64,000 nt of DNA from Rhynchospora pubera (Eukaryota > Streptophyta > Magnoliopsida > Poales > Cyperaceae). A program made the translations under genes and the position numbers. Location of the stretch: assembly GCA_028095005.1 (NCBI GenBank), contig CM051459.1, positions 319,798,513 through 319,862,512 on the forward strand. The letters are read 5' to 3'. Under the pieces are notes generated by a model that did not search any database, was not told where the DNA came from, and saw only the letters and a list, made by a program, of their open reading frames with translations. Each line of letters starts with the position of its first letter. The stretch's first letter is position 1. Positions 33,782 to 43,873 of this stretch are shown here, in pieces.

Positions 33782-36427
33782 CTAAAATAATACCCCATAC
33801 ATGAAGTCCATAACCTCCGAAACGACTGCATCAACGTCTTCGTTTTTATATGGTTGTCCAACCGGCTCGATATACTGCAATTTGATCATTAACAATTGAT
33901 GAAGTCAAATAATTTTGTAAACCCTAAGCCCTAAACCAATAAAAATATGAAATCCTAAAATAATAAATCGGCTTAAAATAACCTCGGAGAATTCTCCGAC
34001 CGTAGTCCAACTACTTAATATTGCCCTCATGTTGAGCATTGTGAAATATCCACACTCTGTGCCGCCCTTTTGTATCGGTCCCTAATTAAGATTCCAACAA
34101 AAGAAACACAATCTTTTTTAGTTAATTTTGCAATTTCACAAACAAATAATATCTTAAACTGATAAGTCCCGTACCTTAATTCAGTACCAATCAAATCCTG
34201 TTCTGCTCTTCTGGCTATATCTTTCGGTTTCCACTAAATACCGCTTGTATACCCTGCATGCAATATCATTTAAAACGACAAAATCTAATATTTTTTAATT
34301 TGAAAATCTCATCATGCTTTGACTTAATTCAGAAATGGAAACTTATGAAGATATGAATGGCTTAATATATAACTTTGGATTCTTGCGTTCCAAAGAATCA
34401 ACAAAGTGAACGGTGCGCTTCTCGACATTAATAACAAGGACAACCCAATGAAACCTGTAATTAATAGAGATTTATTATTTTGGTGGAATTAAAGAAAACT
34501 ACAAAATTCATTCATTAGTAGCCATATTGGTTATATTTCTTACTGCTGATTATACGGCAAAGCAGGATAAGAGGATGGATTATCCTTGAATGCTCTCGTT
34601 AGGTAATTCACCGCACCGAGTTCTTCGTGTTTGAATTTCCACTCAGCCAATAACTCTGGATCCAGTACGGTGATGCTCTTAGAGTTCCCTTCACCCGTTG
34701 AAAGTTCTTCCATCCAAAACCTGCAAACATAGATATCAAAGTTCAACAATTTCAATTTTGAATGAATTGAATGAAAAAAAAAAATAAACATTAAAGTTGA
34801 AAAATTCAAACCAGCAATAAAATTTCACGATCGATTGAGATAGCTCCTCCCTTTTAAAACATTCGACAATATCGCCGACATTAACGTTGAACTTAACCTC
34901 GCCATCGTGCGTACCCTAAGGATTGCAATTAGGCAGCTCAAAGTTCTTCTCTTCTTCTGGTTGGAGCATCAACAGTCTGTATACTGCTAGTTCGGATGGG
35001 CTCAGCCTGTCAATAATATCCTTTGGGAGGAGTGGATCGCGAGTAACAAACGATCCCGCACTTGGGACCTTTGGACTCTCCTCCACATTCTTCGACGTCT
35101 CCTTCGCCTTTGGCTTCTTTTTGGCCGGCTTCTTTTTGGTCAAACTCTGCATTCAATGCCATCATATTAGTAAGTCATTAGGAGAAATATATGAAACAGA
35201 TTGTCGTAATTAAATAAAACGATACCTTGTGGCCTATCTCCACCAAAAATGACGGTCATGGGAATCGGCCCCCTATATTATTTTCTAATAGCTCATCTGA
35301 CCTACCAGGGACTTGCCATTCACGAAATTTATCGCCTACTCGGAGAAGATGGACATACAACTGTTGATGAGTTAGAGGCACGCCGTGTACGATCTGACCA
35401 ACAACACTCGGAATAATATTTCTTTCGGCCACCTTAATCCTCTGGTTGTCGTGATCAAGAGAAAAGAGATCGCACGGCATTTCTTCTTGAAATTCAGTTC
35501 AATGAAAAACCCTAATGCTAAGCCAAAAATAAATCTAAAGAGAAAAGAGAAAAATGGTCAATATGAACCTGAACAACGCTTCTCGGATCCGGAGGCATAT
35601 AGCTTGAGGCAACCTTTCGGAATAACTCTTCGTTTGGCATTCCTGAGTCTACCTCAGCTTCAACGAATGGCTGGTATGGCGTCAGAAATTGTTGCGGTGT
35701 TTGCAACTGCACTCCGCTACTGATCAACCATTGTTTCACCTCCTGAAATTTATCAAAAAACCGGATGATGAAGAATAGTTTTTGGATTTACATTTATGAA
35801 CCTTAATAGATTTCAGGCATTACCTGAAAAGCTTGTTGTCTCGCCGCATTCATTTTCTCCTCGGAGTGAATCAAGTCCCTCTTCGTTTTTTCAGCGGCTT
35901 CAGCTTCGACCTTGCTCATCAAATCTTCAATCTGGTCCGGTGCCATCCATCCTTCATGTCCATCCTTTCTACACTTTCTTTTATAAATATCTTCCTTCTT
36001 GGTCCATAAAGGATATCCCCTAATTCTTTCTGGATGCTCCGGCCTGTCAACCGCCCGATTTAAGTCTTCTTGTTCAGGTATTGACCCGGAATTGATTTCA
36101 CCAGACATGGCACTCAACCGACTGAATGCCTCAATAGTCGACGAATCAGAACTATGGAACGTTTAAGTATCTAAAAGCAACAAACAAAGATTATTAATGA
36201 TCACAAAACAGAAATTGAAGTTAGCATATATAATAAGTCTTTACATGTGTAAGTACCTTTATCATTCGTAGCCACAGTCCTTCCCATGAAATACCTTTGA
36301 CTCCTCGGTTCCAAATCGACGGTAATGCTCGTGGAACCGGCCCCTTCAGAATCACCGGGTATGACAATCTTGTCTGTAGGTTTCCATTAACCTTTTTTTC
36401 CTCTAAAGTCAGAAACTTTCGCCGCAA
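33782..36427 (-). pseudogene. CACTA-borne gene with Ulp1-type (C48) protease domain
   Basis: A spliced minus-strand gene whose pieces follow in order: MRRKFLTLEEKKVNG (36427 down); SAMSGEINSGSIPEQEDLNR and RPEHPERIRGY (36117-35803), wording typical of plant En/Spm-associated proteins; a glutamine/proline-rich piece (35739); SPSELAVYRLLMLQPEEEKN (to 34916); ELLAEWKFKHEE (34809-34540); FHWVVLVINVEKRTVHFVDS (ending at 34454); GGTECGYF (33983-34081); and YIEPVGQPYKNEDVDAVVSE to TAG 33782-33784. The protease triad is visible as H in HWVV, D in VDS and C in ECGY. Splice sites GT/AG are seen at several joints. Two in-frame stops (TAG after LPNCNP near 34917; TGA after FDWY near 34170) argue that it is dead. 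Confidence 0.72.
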
Positions 36428-36540
36428 TCACTGCACTCTTTGAACGCGTTTTATAAACGGGTTCAAAGGCTTCTTACGCGTTTATAAAACGCGTTCGAGA
36501 GGAGAGAGAGACGCGCGGTTTATAAACGCGTTGGAACTTT

Positions 36541-37654
36541 CTTCTTATTAAAAAAAATATATATTAATTCTTTCTATTAAAATTTTTGATGTTAGAATTC
36601 CTATATAAAATAATTTCGGGAGAAATGGTAAGGGCATATGGGGGAATACATCTCAAAATACAATAGAATAATTGTATTGGATGGCAATTGTCTAAATAAA
36701 ATGAATTTAGAGTGGCAATAAGCTAAGAGTTGATTTTGAGTTGGCAGTTTTCTAATTTTGAAGTTTTGAGGTGGTATAATTCTAAATTTCGCTTTTGTTA
36801 TATTATGATGTTGTCAAGTTTCCGAATTTTAAATATTTGTATCAACTATCAAGTTGTTAACCTATTTGAATTTAGGAACTTTATTGGAAAGCTAAAATCA
36901 ATGAAGACCGGTAATAATCTTTTCCAAATACCTGGTTTTATTGGAAAAGATTATTACCGGTCTTCTTTGATTATAGTTCTCCAATAGTTCTTAAATTCAA
37001 ATTTAGGAAGTTATTTGGAAAAGATTACTACCGGTTATTTAATTACAGCTCTTCGATAAAAGTTCCTAAATTCAAATTTAGATTAGACAACTTGATACGG
37101 ATTTACTATATAACCTAAATTTGCGCATGTGTAGACAACTAGATAAAACATGCCTAATTTTTTAATATTTTTTATAATAAATTTCAGTTAGTTTTTTAGT
37201 TATAACTTGTACAGATTTTATTGTTTTTTTTCCCTTCTCTTTTTTTTCACCCTTTGTAAATAATTTTTTTATTGAATTTATAAAATTTGTCTGCCTGGTA
37301 CTTTGCGACCGAATCTTCAAAAAAAAAGTAATATTTTCCAAAAAAAATAAATAATAATAACAATACAGCTTCAGTCAGGTACTATTTTTTACAATTTTTT
37401 TTTTTCGAAATCGCACCACATGCAACAAAATCTGCCACATAAATATAAGAGGATACAAATAGTCAGTGTCGAAATCTTTATTTAGGTGCAGGCAGTTCTC
37501 GTTATTGGGCGCTGTCCTTCTGTGCTTACTAAGTTACTATACAGTTACTCACAACGAATTCTCCCCATGATAATTTCATAAAAAAAAAAAAGAAAGAGTA
37601 TCCTACTATAAACATTTCTTTTTAATTATGATGACTCGAGAGTCGAGAGAAACT
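36541..37654. other. Intergenic with half a Mutator-like TIR and a foldback
   Basis: 36680-36795 matches the right arm of the element at 29984 (repeated GGCAATT..CTAA, GTGGTAT). 36867-37081 is a three-unit foldback, listed separately. No gene. Confidence 0.5.
36867..37081. repeat. Three-unit foldback: one forward, two reversed copies
   Basis: Unit 1 (36867-36932) ends GACCGGTAATAATCTTTTCC. Unit 2 (about 36938-37001) is its near-perfect reverse complement starting GGAAAAGATTATTACCGGTC. Unit 3 (37002-37081) is a second, more diverged reverse-complement copy (GGAAAAGATTACTACCGG). Transcripts could fold into a hairpin with a stem of about 64 bp. Confidence 0.85.
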
Positions 37655-37839
37655 TGTAGCGGGACAACCCGAATCGGCTGTTGCGCGACAAGCCGTGTCG
37701 CGCGGCACATCCCACCGTTCGCGCGATCGAACGGCTCAGATGTTTTTCCTCTCTACGAATGGGCTCCGCTACTCCAAATCACTCTTATCGGATTTTATTT
37801 CGGATCCTCTCCGTGCTATATCCAATAGACCTTCGCTTT

Positions 37840-38090
37840 CTTTTCTCCTCGTCTCTCACTCGCACACCATCCCGGCCTCCCTCTCGCTGCCTCTCTCGCT
37901 CTCTACCTCACCGTCTCTCCTCTCTCCAGCTCTACTTCACTCGAGCACCATTGGCCGACGCCACCGGAATGCGCCACTTCAACACCAGCGATTTGGTGGC
38001 GAGAAGGGCCTCCACGACGGCTGGGACGACGAGCTTGACCGCCACGTCCTTGAACCTGAAATTTGGTAGTTTGACCCAATGTTAGAGTAA
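37840..38090 (+). other. CT-rich leader and short open frame inside the MULE
   Basis: A pyrimidine-rich run and a GC-rich block directly inside the left TIR, out of keeping with the AT-rich neighbourhood. Open frames here (up to 134 codons) have no recognisable domain. Consistent with a captured 5' exon, but not provable from sequence alone. Confidence 0.3.
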
Positions 38091-39673
38091 TTGGGACCAG
38101 TACTGGTACAAGTAGGGATATTTAGCAAATGTAATTAGTGATTGGATTTGTACTGAGGTTCTTGATTTGTGGTTTTTTACTGAGTTGTGTGTAGCTATAT
38201 GAAGTATTGATCTCCTTGTACAGAACACATTGAATACTATACATTCATTCTACATTCGCAATTACTGTTTCATTACTTTCTCTTAATCATTCCCTGGTAC
38301 ACAATAACAGTACAAGAAACAAAGATTGTTTTTCATGGTGCATGTACGCTTATCTTTGTTAATTGGGTTGGTACAACCTCTGTACCAGCAATCGGTACAC
38401 AAAAAGGTCATCTGGTATCAATATGATTATAGTTTGATTTTGAGTTTTCAGGACCTAGCCGTAAACTTCCAAGCATTAGTATAGAGAATTATTATTGTTC
38501 ACACTTTTGAAATGGATTAGTAGAGAGCATTGCATCTTCATACCCAGTGGTAAGATCAAAACACTCTTGAAATGGATTAGTAAAGAGCTTCTTACACACA
38601 TTAGTATAGAGCATTGTTATTGTTCACAATTAAACATCTATGGTACATATGGTACAAGCATGAAAGCAATGGGTTAGTTACCCATTTTCAAGTTATATGT
38701 ACCATAAAGCAACATATAGCTGGAAGTAGAAATAAACTAAACATCTTAGAATAAACTACACATCTTGCAGCTAGAAGCAACGAGTTAATGAAATTCGAGA
38801 AATTAACAATCCAAAGAATATCCTTAAGCAATCCAAGGATCAATTTTCATTACAATTAGCTATAGACTGAACCATGCATATTAATATTACATTCAAAGTC
38901 AGTACCATTTACATCAAGTCAACAACTATATACACATCCAAAATATAACAACAAAAATACTTAACATTCTCGCATTCGGCACATACACCAAAACCCAATT
39001 CCTGCCTGCAATTTAGCACAACAACAACAAAAAACATTTAATTAGTAAAAACATTCCTGCATACATGGCATTTCAATATGCTTATTTTAATATTCAATGG
39101 AGAAAGGAAAAAATTAGGAATAAAGGCCTTATTTCTTTAAAAAAAAAAAGATTACTTATTCAAGCTGTTCTTTGGTTGGTATTTGGCATATGAAAAAGTT
39201 ATTATTTTGGTGTTCTATTTTCCTCTAGAATATAAAGCTACCTTAATCTACACATAAAGTTAAACTAGAAAATTATCAATTTTCCTCCATTCCCGAATTC
39301 AATAGCCCTCATGAAAACAATGCCAGTAAGATCTGTTACCTTCATGGGCACAGCTCAGAAAACAAACTAAAGCAGAACTATTCGCTTATACTGAGACATG
39401 GTATGCTGAGCATTCTGTCTTTTTAACAATACATAAAAACTGAGTTAAAAAAATGAAGATGGACAAACTAGGGTCAGTTTCTGTAAGCAGGGCAGCGGCA
39501 TGAAAGTCGCTCCTTGCTTTTTCAAAATAAATTCATGTACTGTGGTATAATAATAGGTCATGCTATCAGATAATACAGCTGTAGAATTAGTAAAGGAAAA
39601 TAACAAATAAACATTTCATCTTCTCCATCTCGTCTCTCTTATTGTCATTACATCGTCGACACAGTTAGAAAGA

Positions 39674-39804
39674 TCAACCCTTATTCCTTGGTGTGTTTGC
39701 AACCAGGATAATTACATGCTCATTGTCATTGCATCCACTGCAGTAAGGTAATGCTCCATTCAATTTATATCCATTGTGTGAGCTATTTTGAGGCTCATTG
39801 CTAT
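39674..39804 (-). other. Candidate terminal exon inside the MULE
   Basis: Minus strand: a polypyrimidine tract and TTTTTTGTAG acceptor precede 131 bases of open frame (SNEPQNSSHNGYKLNGALP, then CSGCNDNEHVIILVANTPRN) ending in TGA (39676-39674). The codon pattern is coding-like and includes CSGC, but I do not recognise the protein. Upstream exons were not assembled. Confidence 0.3.
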
Positions 39805-39839
39805 CTACAAAAAAAAATAACATTAAACATCATTTGTGC

Positions 39840-40060
39840 CAAAAACCTTAAACCCATGAACAGATCTGATTTGTTTTCAATGCTTTTTTTTCAATAAAAA
39901 TACTTTAGTTTACAAATTCTGTTTGCAAAGGTCAGTTAGTGAGATCTGATTTCTATTTACAATTTCTGTTTTCAATGCTGTTCTAGAAACCTTAAACCCA
40001 TGAACATATCTGATTTGTTCTCATTGCTGTTTGTTTTCAATAAAATTACTTTACTCTACA
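39840..40060. repeat. Diverged tandem duplication, unit of about 150 bp
   Basis: ACCTTAAACCCATGAACA.ATCTGATTTGTT occurs at about 39845 and again at about 39990, each followed by TTCAATAAAA.TACTTTA and CTACAAAT-type words. Confidence 0.7.
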
Positions 40061-40202
40061 AATCAATTTTTACTTGGGCGGTACTGATTGGTATCATGAT
40101 TTTGTTTTTAAGTCATCAAATTTTTTTTGCCTAATTTAATGTCTGTGCCTTTACTGATTTCTATCACATTTGTAAAACTATTAAATAAACAAAGAGGACC
40201 TG

Positions 40203-40415
40203 GGAATCACATCCTCTACCGACCTTTTAAGGTTGGTAGAGTGACAACTTCCGATCAAAACCGTTAGATCTAATCTCAACGGTTAAGGGAGCCCTGTGCA
40301 TGTAACTGAGATTGATAGGCCCGAAAAATCTTAACCGTCGAGATTAGATCGAACGGCTCGGATCAAGAGTTGGCCCTCTACCAACCTCAAAAGGTTGGCA
40401 GATGATACCCTCCCA
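40203..40415. repeat. Foldback MITE inside the MULE
   Basis: Inner arms GTTAGATCTAATCTCAACGG / CCGTCGAGATTAGATCGAAC and outer CTACCGACCTT / AAGGTTGG blocks form nested inverted repeats. AGGACCTG flanks both sides (40195-40202, 40416-40423), a probable 8-bp target duplication. The hAT element at 40428 landed immediately to the right. Confidence 0.7.
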
Positions 40416-40427
40416 AGGACCTGAGTG

Positions 40428-41260
40428 TAGGGTTTACCAAACGGTCCGGTCCAAACCCACACGGTCCACGGGTTATCACGGGCCATGGGTTCACGGGTTC
40501 ACGGGTCCAAACGGGACAGGTTAGCACGGGCCACCTTTCAAACGTCGACCCAAACCCTTGGTAGACCCGGACCTATGTGAACCGGACGGGTAAAGAAGGG
40601 TCGGGCCGGGTCTGGTCCGGTCCGGTCCAAGTGGATTTTTTCCAGATTTTTATTTTTCCTTTTTTCATTGTTTCAATATCAAAAATTTGCAAAATAAATT
40701 AATATAAATTCGTTAAAATATATTATATTTATAGTTCAAATAATTAAGTATAATTTTGTAGTCCATTTTATTTTTTTAAAATTTAATTTGTAATTTTTAA
40801 TGTTTTTTTCATTGTAGATGGTTTTCAAAATTTCATGACAAAAGATTATAAAATATAAGTTATAAAAATTAGTTAAAATATATTAAGTCTAATAAAATTA
40901 ATAATAAAATAATTTGTAGTTTATTTAAAATTTATTTTATTCTAAAAACTTGATTTGTAATTTTTTTAATAATTGAACAAATTCAAACGGGTTTGGTTTT
41001 TTTTTTTAAAAATGCCACGGTTCACACGGGTTTGCACGGGTTTACACGGGTTTATGGTCCGGTCCGGGCCGGTCCACGGGTTAAGACGGGACGGGTTTAG
41101 GTCGGGTTTATGCTAAATTGGCGACCCAAACCCGTGATAAACCCGACCCGGACCACCCCCCTCGGTCCATCACGGTTCTTCTACGGTCCGGGTCGGGTCG
41201 GGAAAAAGTCCGGTTCGGGTACGGGTCGGGTCAGACCGGCCGGTCCAGTGGTAAACCCTA
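40428..41260. mobile_element. hAT-type element, ACGGGT-rich, nested in the MULE
   Basis: Ends TAGGGTTTACCA / TGGTAAACCCTA are a perfect 12-bp inverted repeat with an 8-bp target duplication CCTGAGTG (40420-40427, 41261-41268). Both sub-terminal zones (about 180 bp each) are filled with CACGGGT, ACCCGT and GGTCCGGTCC repeats and enclose an AT-rich centre. Non-coding. Confidence 0.93.
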
Positions 41261-41760
41261 CCTGAGTGGAACATTGACCAGCAATTTAAGACTAATATAG
41301 ACTATTTTCAGAAATTAAAATCTTTCAGAGACGATTTCTCTAACAAATCAAGGAAAATGAAAGAAAATAGAGTTGCAAAGAAGTTACCAACAGAGGGAAA
41401 AAAGAGAACTAAGTTTGCTCATGCAATTTGCTTCTTCTCGGCAGAGAAGAGATGGAGGAGGAAGATCGGCAGAGAAGATTCGCTTCGATCGGCTTTCGCG
41501 AAGCCTAGCCCTCCATCGCCTCCGTTCTCTCTCTCTCTGTTGCTTTTTTCTTTCAAACTCACGGAGAGAAGTTTTTTTTATTGGATCTCTATTTGATGGC
41601 TCACGGAGAGTTCCGAAATAAAACCCGATAAGAGTGATTTTGAGTACCAGACCCATTCGTAGACAGGAGACATATTGGAGCCGTCGGATCGCGCGGACGG
41701 TTCGATGTGTTGCGCTACAAACTTTGTCGCGCAACAGCTGATTCGAATTGTGTAGCGGGA

Positions 41761-42292
41761 TACTGACAAAAGAGTGAGGGGTTTATTCGAGAACTCAAGT
41801 CAAAATGTGATACGCACGGAAACAGAGTTTCAGTAGCATAAAATCAACCTGACTAGTTTTGCAGATGACTTTTAGATGTGATCAACTCAACCGTTCGGAC
41901 TTAATTTGAGCATGATTTAAAATCCGATTTTGGGCTGCTCTCTTCTTGCTTATGTGTGAAATCAAGACACAACCGTATTCTCATGACAATTATTCCTTTT
42001 TTTGTCGAGAAGAAATTCTTTTATTATCAATTAAAACAATCTATAGGCTACTCTAAACTATTTTTCCTTTTTAGAGATTAGAAATCGCAGGTGCAAATGA
42101 TTGATTACTTGATTTACTTTTTTACAGTACTTAAACGATGGTCAAAGCTAAACAATGAAATTTTTAAATCGTACAAAACTTGTAACATAGCTAAATAATG
42201 AGCAGCTTATTTTGATTTTTACTTTCAGAAGTTTTTAGAATTATTTAATTTCTTATCATAATAATCTAATGAAAATGGCTATCAATATGATT
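41761..42292. other. Intergenic
   Basis: No gene or element recognised. Confidence 0.5.
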
Positions 42293-42309
42293 AATTAAGG
42301 TCCGCACCG

Positions 42310-42451
42310 CAGAACCAGCTCTTGGTCTAGTGGCAAAGAGCAATGCATCTCAAATTAGAGGTCGCATGTTTGAAATCCGATTAGAGGATCCTCTATAAAC
42401 ATTTAATTTAAAAATAAATTGAAAGACTTATCCAATTTATCTTAAAAAAGA
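42310..42451 (+). mobile_element. tRNA-derived SINE
   Basis: 142 bp. The head CAGCTCTTGGTCTAGTGGC contains an A-box-like TGGTCTAGTGGC, and GGTCGCATGTTTGAAATCC resembles the B box of a tRNA promoter. The tail is A-rich (AAAAAAGA). It is flanked by a 17-bp target duplication with one mismatch, AATTAAGGTCCGCACCG (42293-42309) and AATTAAGATCCGCACCG (42452-42468). Pol III transcription is expected of such elements; the length and long target duplication fit LINE-dependent integration. Confidence 0.9.
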
Positions 42452-42468
42452 AATTAAGATCCGCACCG

Positions 42469-43537
42469 AAGCTTACATGACTCACAACAAGTCAAATCCG
42501 TTTTCATTAACGCCTCTACACTCGTTTATAGTCTTTCGTCTTTTTTCTCAACTCCGAAAGGAAATCATATTTTTTTTCTTTTGTTTTTTTTTTTTGTTTT
42601 AACTCTGATCGATATATCATTCTAAAAGCAAGTGGACCAAATTTCTAGCTTATGACATATGAAGTGGGTTTCCATTTTGCAACAACAAACTTTTAGCAAC
42701 TCCAATATAATAAACACCACAAAATCATTTTTTATCATTAATTTTAAAATTTGTAGAACTCGATCTGATGTCAACTAAAATCTAAACTTTTCATGTTATC
42801 TATTTTTCACGGGATACACATTCCTTAAAAATTTTGTTGATTTTTAAAATTCATTTTATAGTAATGGAGGGATTAAATATTGATGGAATCTAATTAAATA
42901 TGATTGATTAATGCAATAAAATGACATTCTTTTATTGACAACGTGATCTCGTGAACAACAAACTTAAAAATTATGAAATTTTTGGTTTGAGAACTCCTTT
43001 CTGATTAGTAAGACTAAGCCTGGATTGAGGCTTGAGCCCACAATTATAATGACAAAAATAAACTTTTAAGCGACGACTACCAAAATATTTACTGATAACC
43101 ATAACTTAACAGTTAGTTGCTAACATGAATCATGAAATTCACTCCCGGTACATAGTAGTCAAGGTCGACTTGGGCAACTATAGGTTACCAGAAAAGGGAC
43201 AAAAAAAAAGAGATCAAAAAATAAAATCAAATTATTCAAGGCTGAAGGAAGCCAATGGACATAAACAAGAGGCAAATGGCATTGCAATAGTAAAATTTGT
43301 AGACATCATAAATTCATAATACCAAAAAAGTACTGTACAATCTGTTTCAAAGAAAAAGAAAAAAAAATATCATCGAAAATTAATAGCAGAAAGCAGATTA
43401 CACTAAGCTGAATATAACAGTGTACATAGTCAACAAACAACTCAATTTAATTAGAAACCATAACTACATATATATACTATGAAATTTCTGCATATATACT
43501 GGATCATATGCATAAAGATTTTACTGAGATATCTCCA
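42469..43537. other. Intergenic, 3' side of the gene at 43538
   Basis: The 64-codon frame at 43125 has no recognisable domain. Nothing else seen. Confidence 0.5.
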
Positions 43538-43873
43538 CTAATCTTTACGATGAAGGAAGAATTCATAAAAGGCACCAAAACTTACAGCAGCTGACATGCC
43601 CCAGACGACTAGAGCAACCGGCCACGGCATCAAGTTTGCTACCTTATACGAAGACATAGCAGTTAAAAAGGTGGACAATGACCAAACTGCTTCTTTTAGT
43701 TTCCACCTTTGAGCTGAATACGGAGTAGTTCGCACGTACAATTGCATACACCAGAAGAGAAGCAGCACTACGAAGTATGCCGACAAGACAAAAGCCACTG
43801 ACCATGCGTCTCCCTTCGATTGGTAAATTGCCAGAACAGAGCTGACACCGGGAAGCCAATCGCTGCCATCCAT
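43538..43873 (-). CDS. Short DUF6490-like membrane protein
   Basis: 111 residues on the minus strand. I start it at MDGSDWLPGVSSVLAIYQSK (ATG 43873-43871) because the upstream in-frame codons back to 44017 do not resemble any paralogue. Family landmarks: a short head, GDAWSVAFVLSAYFVVLLLFW (helix), a basic-polar loop ending WKLKEAVWSLSTFLTAM (helix), the signature LMPWPVALVVWGMSAAVSFG and the ending FYEFFLHRKD. It lacks the first hydrophobic segment and the long acidic tail of the 15-32 kb copies, and MPWPV matches the fragment at 1-101. It therefore appears to represent a second subgroup flanking the expanded one. Intact; function unknown. Confidence 0.82.
   Translation of the reverse strand: MDGSDWLPGVSSVLAIYQSKGDAWSVAFVLSAYFVVLLLFWCMQLYVRTTPYSAQRWKLKEAVWSLSTFLTAMSSYKVANLMPWPVALVVWGMSAAVSFGAFYEFFLHRKD

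Larger units (their letters stand above)
33151..36540 (-). mobile_element. CACTA (En/Spm) element, one end preserved
   Basis: The left terminus reads CACTACGCGAAATTTCG, the CACTA signature. It is followed by 400 bp of densely repeated TAACGGTTAT / ATAACCGTTA sub-terminal motifs. A multi-exon gene on the minus strand (33782-36427) ends near this terminus. The opposite zone (36430-36540) has repeated TTTATAAACGCGTT motifs, but no matching terminus CGAAATTTCGCGTAGTG occurs before 37.6 kb, so the right end is lost. No TNP2-type transposase is seen. Confidence 0.8.
37665..41750. mobile_element. Mutator-like element, 4.1 kb, with 10-bp target duplication
   Basis: The terminal arms (37665 to about 37822 and about 41600-41750) are inverted copies roughly 155 bp long at about 75-80% identity. 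They begin CAACCCGAATCGGCTG and CAATTCGAATCAGCTG and share GTTGCGCGACAA and ACGAATGGG. Both ends are flanked by the identical 10-mer TGTAGCGGGA (37655-37664, 41751-41760), within the 9-11 bp size of Mutator elements. No MURA transposase is recognisable. CT-rich, leader-like sequence follows each TIR, and a possible terminal exon lies at 39674-39804, so it may be a Pack-MULE carrying host fragments. A hAT element is nested at 40428-41260. Confidence 0.88.

Noticed and set aside
37681..38085. 134- and 124-codon overlapping frames
   Set aside because: They begin in the MULE TIR and read through a pyrimidine-rich leader; low-complexity S/P/R wording, no domain.
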